NCBI GenBank assembly: GCA_022571825.1
Contig: JACZXC010000058.1
Coordinates: 1-11,026, forward strand
Origin: Myxococcales bacterium
GTDB taxonomy: Bacteria; Myxococcota_A; UBA9160; SMWR01
DNA: 11,026 nucleotides
Direction: 5' to 3'
Below the pieces are notes generated by a model. It did not search any database, was not told the origin of the DNA, and saw only the letters and a list, made by a program, of their open reading frames with translations. Both the position numbers and the translations under genes were made by a program. Each line of letters opens with the position of its first letter. Position 1 is the stretch's first letter. This document shows, one piece after another, positions 1-5,712 of the stretch.

Positions 1-66
1 GCGCGGACCCAATCAACCGGCACTGGAGTAGGCTGACCGTCTCATGGCGAGGCTTCGGGCGTTCGG
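1..66. other. Left edge, no gene assigned
   Basis: Plus-strand frames 1 and 2 reach stops at 36 and 31 and could be the tail of an upstream gene, but the stretch is too short to judge. A 12-codon ATG frame (44-82, MARLRAFGWRRR) ends in TGA overlapping ATG 82 of the sulfatase-like gene. It may be a leader peptide or chance. Confidence 0.2.
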
Positions 67-681
67 GTGGCGCCGGCGGTGATGCACAAGGCGTGGCTCC
101 AGTGGCTCGGACGCTGGCGGACAGCGATTGGAATCGTCTTGATCGCGGCCGCGGCCGCGAACTATTTCGCGCGAGACGTTCACTTCAGAACCGCGACCGA
201 CTTTCTCGAGATTCCCCTGCGACCGCTGCGGCTATCCGGTGAATTGCGGGAGGCGGACACGGTGCCGGCCAGCCCCGGTCACCTGTTGGGATACAGCCTG
301 CTCCTGGTCACCCTGGATACGACCCGGCCGGACCGGCTCGGCTGTTACGGAAACGACGAGATTCGAACGCCGGTCATGGACTCCCTGGCCCGCGATGGTG
401 TGATTTTCTCCAACGCCGTAGCCACCACCCCTACGACGTTGCCTTCGCACGCGTCGATCATGACCGGACTGTACCCCCACCATCACGGTTCCCGAGCCAA
501 CGGTCTTTTTCCGCTGTCGACGGCGGAGACGACCCTGGCCGAGGTGTTGTCCGCCAGCGGATACGCCACGGCGGCCATGGTGTCGACGTTCGTCCTGGAC
601 TCGAAGTTCGGCCTGGATCAGGGCTTCCGACTTGTACGACGACGAAACCCCCTCGAAGAATCGTCTGAGCGGGGCCTATGA
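67..681 (+). CDS. Sulfatase-like hydrolase, N-terminal part (frameshifted)
   Basis: This is the N-terminal part of an alkaline-phosphatase-superfamily (sulfatase-like) enzyme. Residues about 19-35 form one hydrophobic segment after a basic N-terminus, so the protein is probably anchored in the inner membrane with its catalytic domain in the periplasm. The motif LDTTRPDRLGCYG (84-95) supplies the first metal-binding Asp and is typical of the family. TTLPSHASIMTG (123-134) lies where sulfatases carry C/S-x-P-S-R, but here Thr124 replaces the Cys or Ser that is converted to formylglycine. Homology ends at FGLDQGF (residue 187); after that the frame reads an arginine-rich tail and stops at 681. 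The expected continuation (DLYDDE) is in the +1 frame, so this gene and the next are one gene broken by a single-base indel. Translation may start at GTG 67 or ATG 82; neither has a strong Shine-Dalgarno. The exact substrate cannot be told. Confidence 0.85.
   Translation: MAPAVMHKAWLQWLGRWRTAIGIVLIAAAAANYFARDVHFRTATDFLEIPLRPLRLSGELREADTVPASPGHLLGYSLLLVTLDTTRPDRLGCYGNDEIRTPVMDSLARDGVIFSNAVATTPTTLPSHASIMTGLYPHHHGSRANGLFPLSTAETTLAEVLSASGYATAAMVSTFVLDSKFGLDQGFRLVRRRNPLEESSERGL
625..634 (+). other. Single-base frameshift point in the sulfatase-like gene
   Basis: The upstream frame reads GGC TTC CGA CTT (Gly-Phe-Arg-Leu) and loses homology. Skipping one C (627 or 628) gives GGC TTC GAC TTG TAC GAC GAC, which is Gly-Phe-Asp-Leu-Tyr-Asp-Asp. 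That matches the usual family pattern LDxxFGLDQGFDxYDD. No poly-base run longer than two is present and I see no classic programmed +1 signal (no stop codon in the A site, no internal Shine-Dalgarno). Confidence 0.75.
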
Positions 682-2110
682 GCGAAGAGGGGACCGGACC
701 ACCGACCGTGCGATTCGGTGGCTGCGCGAAACGCGAGCCGATCCCTTCTTCCTGTGGGTCCACTACTACGACCCCCATGCCCCCTATCAGCTGCCGAATT
801 CGGTCGCGAAGGCCACCCAGTACAACCCGTATGACGGAGAGATCGCGTTCGTCGACGAGCAGTTGGGCCGGCTGCTCGAGGTTCTCGAAGATCTGGAGAG
901 CGCCGAGGAGACGCTGGTGGTCGTCGTCGCCGATCACGGGGAGGGCTTGGGTGACCACGGTGAGTTCAGCCACGGTGTCCTCATTCACGATGCGACCCTC
1001 CGAATACCGCTGATCATGCGCGCGGGACGCCGGCTGGGCGGAGGCGTTCATATCCGGCGCCGCGTTTCACAAGTGGACCTCGTACCCACGCTCCTGTCTC
1101 TGCTCGGAATTCCGCGGCCGGAGGGACTGGACGGGGTCGATCTCAGTCGCCGCGCCGAGGGGGGCCGGGCGATCTTTGCCGAGACGATCCACGCGCTGGC
1201 GAAATTTGGCTGGGCGCCCCTCATCGCCGTCTACCAGGGCGACCACAAGCTGATCCGCGGGCCCAACCCGGAGCTCTACGATCTGTCGGAGGACCCGCTC
1301 GAACTCCACAATCTCTACCACGCGAACCGGATGCAGGCTTCGACGATGAACGGTGAGCTGATGCGGTTCTTCGGGCGCGAACTCGACGCGGTCCTGACGC
1401 TGCAGGCCCCCTTGATGATGAACGCCGAGGATCGGCTCGGGTTGCAGGCTCTGGGCTACGCCGTGGAGATCGACGGAACCTTTGCCTCCGCCGAATCGCG
1501 GTTGGACCCAAAGGAGATGCTCCCCGTCCTCAACGAGGTAGAGGCCCTGGCAATCGAATCATCGCGACAGCCGGGCCGGAAGACTCTCGCGCGGCTCGAA
1601 ACGATCGCTCGGGAGTGGCCGGACTACGCTCCCACGTTCCGGCTTCTCGCCCGCTTGTACCTCGAACAAGGTCGGTTGCCCGAGGCCGAGAGAGCCAGTC
1701 GACAGGCGATCCGCTTGGCGCCCGGCGACTCGTCGGCGATCGTCGTGTTGGCGCAGGCGCTGATCCGGTCCGGCGAAATCGGCGAAGCCCGCGCCCTGCT
1801 GCAACCTGTGGTCGCCGCAGACCCGGAGAACTTCGAAGGTCACTACAGCTTCGGCGTTCTTCTGTTGAACGATGGAAAGGTCGAGGAAGCCGCCGACCAT
1901 CTGGTGAGCGCGTTCAAAATCGATGCGGGAGATCCACGCACACTGGAGCCCCTCCTGCTGGCGATGCGGGCGGCCGGGCGGCCACGCGAGCTTCGAGCGC
2001 TGCTCGCGGCCAGACTGGATGCCGATCCGAGCCTGGCCCATGTACGAGGGGCGCTCGCGCAGCTGCCCGCCGCACCACCGATTGCCCGCCGCACGGGCGC
2101 GGAGAAATAG
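632..2110 (+). CDS. Sulfatase-like hydrolase, C-terminal part with TPR tail (frameshifted)
   Basis: This continues the preceding gene in the other frame. The nominal TTG start at 632 is simply Leu in the expected junction GF-DLYDDE and is unlikely to be a real start. It carries HYYDPHAPY (about residues 44-52 from 632), a common sulfatase core element, and ADHGEGLGDHGE (100-111), whose Asp-His supplies the distal metal ligands. The family's closing segment (LYDLSEDPLELHNL) follows. From about residue 325 onward the chain becomes a helical repeat region: LARLYLEQGRLPEAERASRQ, AQALIRSGEIGEARALLQPV and GVLLLNDGKVEEAADHLVSA are recognisable TPR units. Sulfatase-TPR fusions are common in deltaproteobacteria-like genomes, where the TPRs presumably bind a partner. 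Repairing the frame gives a protein of about 680 residues. The sulfatase domain is otherwise complete, so a sequencing error or a recent mutation is likelier than an old pseudogene. Confidence 0.85.
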   Translation: MYDDETPSKNRLSGAYERRGDRTTDRAIRWLRETRADPFFLWVHYYDPHAPYQLPNSVAKATQYNPYDGEIAFVDEQLGRLLEVLEDLESAEETLVVVVADHGEGLGDHGEFSHGVLIHDATLRIPLIMRAGRRLGGGVHIRRRVSQVDLVPTLLSLLGIPRPEGLDGVDLSRRAEGGRAIFAETIHALAKFGWAPLIAVYQGDHKLIRGPNPELYDLSEDPLELHNLYHANRMQASTMNGELMRFFGRELDAVLTLQAPLMMNAEDRLGLQALGYAVEIDGTFASAESRLDPKEMLPVLNEVEALAIESSRQPGRKTLARLETIAREWPDYAPTFRLLARLYLEQGRLPEAERASRQAIRLAPGDSSAIVVLAQALIRSGEIGEARALLQPVVAADPENFEGHYSFGVLLLNDGKVEEAADHLVSAFKIDAGDPRTLEPLLLAMRAAGRPRELRALLAARLDADPSLAHVRGALAQLPAAPPIARRTGAEK

Positions 2111-2115
2111 CGCCC

Positions 2116-2134
2116 GCCCGGCTGCCCGTCGGGC
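2116..2134. terminator. Weak GC hairpin between convergent genes
   Basis: GCCCG (2116-2120) and CGGGC (2130-2134) can pair around a 9-nt loop in the 30-bp gap between the stop of the sulfatase-like gene (2110) and the stop of ETF-QO (2141). The place suits a bidirectional terminator, but there is no U tract on either strand and the stem is only 5 bp, so this is a weak call. Confidence 0.2.
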
Positions 2135-2140
2135 CGTTGC

Positions 2141-3841
2141 CTACATCTTGGTGTAATCGGGTCCCTCGCCGCCTTCGGGGGGGGTCCAGGTGATCACCTG
2201 GTAGGGATCGGCTACGTCGCAGGTCTTGCAGTGGACGCAGTTCTCGTGGTGGATCAGGAGCTTCTTGTGATCCGGGTTCTGGGGATCGTCGACCATCTCG
2301 TAGACGGCGGCGGGACAGAAGTTCTCGCAGGGGTTCCCGTACTCCTCCGCGCAGGTGGTGGCGCACAGGTCCGTGTCGGCCACGACCAGATGAGAGGGCT
2401 GGTCGACCTCGTGCTGGGTTCCGCTGAACTGGACCAGGTGCTCCTTGGAGAAGGTGAGTTTTCCGTCGAACTCGAAGGCTTCCTGCTCGCGGCGATTCGG
2501 CGGCAGCTCCGACAGCTTCTTCATGTGCAGGTGACCCGCCTTGGCCTCGAGGTTGTCGATGAGTCCGCGACCTCCGGTGAGGAAGGTGATCGGGATGTTC
2601 TGGGTGAAGAAGAATGTCCCCTTCTCCCAGGAGCCGTGAAAATTGCGGTCCTTGCGGTGCTCTTCCCAGATCCAGCTCTTGCGGATGCGCTCGGCGTAGT
2701 CGCCGAGGAGCTTCGAGGTGAAGTCCTGCCGATCGAGGGCACGGACCACGGTCTCCGCCGCCAGCATTCCGGACTTGATGGCCATGTGGATGCCCGACAG
2801 TCGCGCGGCGTTGCACAAGGCCGCCGTGTCTCCGATCAAAAGCGCGCCGTCGTGGTAGAGCTTCGGCTGGGAGTAGAGGCCCCCGGTCGGGATGCACTTC
2901 GCCCCGTAACGGATGAGTTCCGCGCCGTCGAGGAGCTTCCGCATCCAGGGATGGGTCTTGAATTTCTGCGCGTCCAGGTGGGGGTCGCAAAAGGGGCTGT
3001 CGCCGTCGAGGCCCGTCACGTGGCCGAAGGACACGAGGTTGTCTTTCATATCGTAGAGCCACATGCCGACGAATTTGTGGCGGAGGATGTCCGGAACCAT
3101 CATCCCGTGGATCACGCGACCGGGCTTGTGCTTCTTCGGATCGATCCGCCAGATCTCCTTGATGCCGGCCTCGAAGGTCTGCGGGTTGTCTCCCTCGAGC
3201 TCGAAGCGCTCGATCAGCTGCTTGCCCAGGGTGCCTTGCACGCCCTCACCGATCAGGGTGATCTTGGCGAAGATATCCATTCCGGCTTGATAGGTGCCCT
3301 TGGGCTTTCCGTTCTTGTCGATACCCATCTCGCCGGTTCGCACGCCCACGACCCGGTTCCCCTCGATCAGCAACTCGTTTCCGGCGAACCCCGGGTAGAT
3401 CTCGACGCCGGCGGCCTCGGCGCGCTCGGCGAGCCACTTGGCCGTATTCGAGAGCGAAATCACGTGGTAGCCGCGCTTGTGGAAAGGCGGTGCGAAGACG
3501 GCGGGCACCGGCACGACGCGCTTTTTCGTGAACAGGTAGAGCCAATCGCTGTTGCATATGTACTCGGTCGGGAACCCCTGCGCTTCGAAGTCCGGAACCA
3601 GCTCGCGGATGGCCCGCGGGTTCATTACGGCTCCTGAGAGCATGTGGTCGCCGATCGCGGCGCCCTTCTCCAGCACGAGTACTGTCGGCGGCTCGATCGG
3701 CGTTCGGCCATCGGCCTCGGCCGCGCGGTTGTGGGCCTCGACCTGGCGCATCAGATGGAGAGCCGAGGCCAGGGTCGCGGGTCCGCCCCCGACGTAGAGA
3801 ACGTCGACTTCCATGGTCTCGCGTTCGACGGGCTGCGCCAT
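2141..3841 (-). CDS. Electron transfer flavoprotein-ubiquinone oxidoreductase (ETF-QO)
   Basis: This membrane-bound FAD/4Fe-4S enzyme takes electrons from reduced electron transfer flavoprotein and passes them to ubiquinone, linking acyl-CoA and amino-acid dehydrogenases to respiration. The 566-residue chain has the usual family length. An N-terminal FAD-binding Rossmann motif VDVLYVGGGPATLASA (12-27) is followed by GAAIGDHMLSGAVMNPRAI, the GGLYSQPKLYHDGALLIGDTA flavin segment and the SGIHMAIKSGMLAAE helix. The C-terminal ferredoxin-like part holds four cluster cysteines, C509, C535, C538 and C541, with the spacing expected from the characterised enzymes. The PATLAS version of the GxGPAG loop lacks the last Gly, a variant close to those of myxobacterial-type homologues. 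The start is taken as ATG 3841 because GGAGG sits 6 nt upstream; the TTG at 3847 would abut that site. No etfA or etfB gene lies beside it, so its partner is elsewhere. I am confident of the function. Confidence 0.96.
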   Translation of the reverse strand: MAQPVERETMEVDVLYVGGGPATLASALHLMRQVEAHNRAAEADGRTPIEPPTVLVLEKGAAIGDHMLSGAVMNPRAIRELVPDFEAQGFPTEYICNSDWLYLFTKKRVVPVPAVFAPPFHKRGYHVISLSNTAKWLAERAEAAGVEIYPGFAGNELLIEGNRVVGVRTGEMGIDKNGKPKGTYQAGMDIFAKITLIGEGVQGTLGKQLIERFELEGDNPQTFEAGIKEIWRIDPKKHKPGRVIHGMMVPDILRHKFVGMWLYDMKDNLVSFGHVTGLDGDSPFCDPHLDAQKFKTHPWMRKLLDGAELIRYGAKCIPTGGLYSQPKLYHDGALLIGDTAALCNAARLSGIHMAIKSGMLAAETVVRALDRQDFTSKLLGDYAERIRKSWIWEEHRKDRNFHGSWEKGTFFFTQNIPITFLTGGRGLIDNLEAKAGHLHMKKLSELPPNRREQEAFEFDGKLTFSKEHLVQFSGTQHEVDQPSHLVVADTDLCATTCAEEYGNPCENFCPAAVYEMVDDPQNPDHKKLLIHHENCVHCKTCDVADPYQVITWTPPEGGEGPDYTKM

Positions 3842-3847
3842 CCTCAA

Positions 3848-3852
3848 CCTCC
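3848..3852 (-). promoter_or_regulatory. Ribosome binding site of ETF-QO
   Basis: On the minus strand GGAGG lies 6 nt before ATG 3841. It decides the start in favour of this ATG over the in-frame TTG at 3847. Confidence 0.7.
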
Positions 3853-3913
3853 GGCCCCGCTCTTTTTCTCTTCCCGGGGTGCTCGGTGGGTCAGTGTCAG
3901 GTATGCGGTCGGG

Positions 3914-3941
3914 CCGGTCAACACGACCTGGACCCGGTCAA
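3914..3941. repeat. Direct repeat CCGGTCAA x2 in the divergent promoter region
   Basis: CCGGTCAA occurs at 3914-3921 and again at 3934-3941, exactly 20 bp apart, which is about two helical turns. On the minus strand, toward ETF-QO, each reads TTGACCGG. The spacer also contains GGTC-AACAC-GACC (3916-3928), a short inverted repeat. The location about 75-100 bp upstream of the ETF-QO start suggests a transcription-factor operator or overlapping TTGACC -35 elements, but no good -10 is seen at the right distance. This is inference only. Confidence 0.35.
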
Positions 3942-3947
3942 TCGAGA

Positions 3948-3959
3948 GGAATCGGTTCC
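3948..3959. repeat. Inverted repeat GGAA-TCGG-TTCC
   Basis: A short perfect inverted repeat, GGAA (3948-3951) and TTCC (3956-3959) around TCGG, lies next to the CCGGTCAA repeats in the ETF-QO / 4013 divergent region. It may be part of the same operator. It is short enough to arise by chance. Confidence 0.2.
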
Positions 3960-3984
3960 GACCCGCGTCTCCGCGCCGGGCGTC

Positions 3985-3990
3985 TATAAT
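3985..3990 (+). promoter_or_regulatory. Possible -10 element (TATAAT)
   Basis: A perfect TATAAT lies in otherwise very GC-rich DNA just before the unrecognised plus-strand gene. No acceptable -35 hexamer occurs 16-18 bp upstream. If it is used, transcription would begin near 3997, making ATG 4013 or 4022 the start rather than ATG 3989. Confidence 0.3.
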
Positions 3991-4012
3991 GTCCGTCACT
4001 CCCAATCGATGG

Positions 4013-4999
4013 ATGGAGCGGATGCCCGGCGGTTCCACGGGTCTGGTCGACATCGTCCGAGAATTCTTGGAAGCTCACCAGCTCATGCGGCGCCTGTTCG
4101 CGCGGTACCGCAGTGGCGAGCTGCACTTCGCCGAGCTCGAAGCGTTGGTCGGGGACGACGAGGCGAGCCTTCTCTACCGCCTGAAGGAGCGCTGTCACGC
4201 CCTCTTCCGTCCCAGGGAAGGCAGCGCGCGGCCGACCGTTCGCCGTGAGGAGCTATTCGATCTGGCGGTGGGTTCGCTCTTCCATGAGGCCATGAAGTTC
4301 CGCGAGAACTTCTATCAGCGCGAGGTCTACGGTCCCCGGGTGCGGTCTCTGAGATCCCAGGCCGGCGAGGACGTCGACCCCCTGTTCCAGGATTTCGAGA
4401 AGATCCTCGCCGCGGTGACTCTCCGTTTGCAGGAATGCCTCCAGGAAAGTGAGGCGCTTCTCGAACACACCCAGGAGCAGCTTCGCGTTCTACTGGTGGA
4501 ACATCGCGGGAGCGGGTACGTCACGCGATATCTGCTGGAGAACCAGGCGTTGGTGGAGGACGTCTTCGGCGAGAAGATCGATGCGCTACTGGCCCGGATT
4601 CACGGCGACGCCGCTGCGGGCTATGGCTGTGCTGCGCGGTCCTATCTCGTCAGCGGTCACTATTCCGACGCGGAGAGGGAGTTCGCATCGGCGATCGCCC
4701 GCGGCGGGGACCGCGAGGCCATGGAGCGCCTGTCCGCCTACGCGCGCGGGATGGCCGACTACCTGGCGGGGGACTACGGCCGCAGCATCGACTGGCTGGG
4801 CCGATGGGTGGATGCTGCCGGCGAACCGGATGCGAAGCTGGCCGACTTCGCCCACGCCGCCGTCTCCCGGGTGGGCCAGCTCACCCTCGGCGAGGACAAG
4901 GAGCGCGTGACGAAGGCCGCCTCCGCCCTGCTGGAACGGCTGGAAGCCATGCGCTCGACTCCGGCGACGGATCAGTCCCCGGGCTCGGAGCGTCGATAG
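4013..4999 (+). CDS. Unrecognised helical protein with TPR-like C-terminal hairpins
   Basis: I do not recognise this 328-residue protein. It has no signal peptide or membrane segment, so it is probably cytoplasmic. Residues 11-66 and 78-200 are charged, strongly helical segments (for example FHEAMKFRENFYQREVY at about 90-106, and a Leu/Glu/Gln-rich stretch at 130-165 that could be a short coiled coil). Residues about 203-232 (AARSYLVSGHYSDAEREFAS) and 240-270 (GMADYLAGDYGRSIDWLGRW) look like two TPR hairpins. Such proteins usually act as scaffolds, but no function can be assigned. Candidate starts are ATG 3989, 4013 and 4022; none has a strong Shine-Dalgarno, although GGAG lies 3 nt before 4022. 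The open frame continues upstream across the antisense of ETF-QO, but that part is not protein-like. Its last 28 bp overlap the end of lgt on the opposite strand. It is divergent from ETF-QO and may share its regulatory region. Confidence 0.75.
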   Translation: MERMPGGSTGLVDIVREFLEAHQLMRRLFARYRSGELHFAELEALVGDDEASLLYRLKERCHALFRPREGSARPTVRREELFDLAVGSLFHEAMKFRENFYQREVYGPRVRSLRSQAGEDVDPLFQDFEKILAAVTLRLQECLQESEALLEHTQEQLRVLLVEHRGSGYVTRYLLENQALVEDVFGEKIDALLARIHGDAAAGYGCAARSYLVSGHYSDAEREFASAIARGGDREAMERLSAYARGMADYLAGDYGRSIDWLGRWVDAAGEPDAKLADFAHAAVSRVGQLTLGEDKERVTKAASALLERLEAMRSTPATDQSPGSERR

Positions 5000-5712
5000 G
5001 CGAGCCAGCCGATCGAACCCGCCAGCGTGAGGCCCGCGCCAATCCACTGGGGCTCGGTAAGGCCCCACGCGACCGTCGGATTCACCCGCCATATCTCGAT
5101 CAGCATGCGCCCGAGTCCGTTGAGGAAGATGTACTCCCCGAATAGAAATGGGCTCCGTCGCCGCCGCTTCCACAGCAGCGCCGCCACCGGCAGCAGCCAG
5201 GCGATCTCGTAGAGCTGGGTCGGGTGCACGGGATCGAGGGTCGGCGGGGCTCCCCGGGGAAACGCGATGCCCCAGGGCAGGTCGGTGATCCGACCGTAGT
5301 CGTCCCCCACCAGGAAGCAGCCGACGCGCCCCAGGGCCTGTCCAACCGCGCCTCCCACGACGGTGCAGTTGGCGAAGGTCCTGATCGGGACGCCGTGAAT
5401 CCGACATCCGACGGCTCCCACCAGTGTGGCCAGGATCAGGCCGCCATACCACGTGATCCCGTCGCGCGCGAAGAAGAGCGACAGGAAGGCCGTGCCCTCG
5501 CGCAGCGATACGTCCACCGCATAGTAGAGCTTCGAGCCGAGGATTCCGCCGAGCATCACGTAGATCAGGAGCGTGAAGGCCTTCTCCGGGTCGAGGCCCT
5601 CCTCCCCCATGCGCCGCGCCGTGATGAGAGTGCCGACGTAGAACCCCGCCGCCAGCATCACACCGAAGGTACTGACGGTGAAGTCGCCGATACTGAATAG
5701 CTCGGGGTACAA
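4972..5712 (-). CDS. lgt: Prolipoprotein diacylglyceryl transferase
   Basis: Lgt moves a diacylglyceryl group from phosphatidylglycerol to the lipobox cysteine of prolipoproteins, the first step of lipoprotein maturation in the inner membrane. The 246-residue chain is multi-spanning and has the usual N-terminus (LFSIGDFTVSTFGVMLAAGF). The Lgt signature region is ALGRVGCFLVGDDYGR (126-141), with Arg129 matching E. coli Arg143, followed by VHPTQLYE (162-169) and GRMLIEIWR (201-209). Two positions differ from E. coli: Tyr89 in WYGG replaces His103, and Cys132 replaces Asn146. The GCF-type signature with YGG is familiar from a branch of bacterial Lgt proteins, so I read it as a functional variant. 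The TTG start at 5712 directly follows the TAG stop of the histidine kinase, without a clear Shine-Dalgarno, so translation is probably coupled. The 3' end overlaps the convergent gene at 4999 by 28 bp. The assignment is firm. Confidence 0.95.
   Translation of the reverse strand: MYPELFSIGDFTVSTFGVMLAAGFYVGTLITARRMGEEGLDPEKAFTLLIYVMLGGILGSKLYYAVDVSLREGTAFLSLFFARDGITWYGGLILATLVGAVGCRIHGVPIRTFANCTVVGGAVGQALGRVGCFLVGDDYGRITDLPWGIAFPRGAPPTLDPVHPTQLYEIAWLLPVAALLWKRRRRSPFLFGEYIFLNGLGRMLIEIWRVNPTVAWGLTEPQWIGAGLTLAGSIGWLAYRRSEPGD

Noticed and set aside
1914..3062. 382-codon minus-strand frame spanning the sulfatase-like tail and ETF-QO
   Set aside because: It lies in another frame of the ETF-QO strand, gives an Arg/Pro-rich non-protein-like translation and conflicts with two well-supported genes.
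2231..3637. 468-codon open frame on the plus strand, opposite ETF-QO
   Set aside because: It is an antisense shadow. High GC keeps stop codons rare, and its translation has no recognisable domain while the minus strand encodes an unmistakable ETF-QO.
3644..3988. N-terminal extension of the unknown plus-strand gene into ETF-QO
   Set aside because: The extension is antisense to the ETF-QO start and its regulatory region, has no Shine-Dalgarno and looks non-coding.
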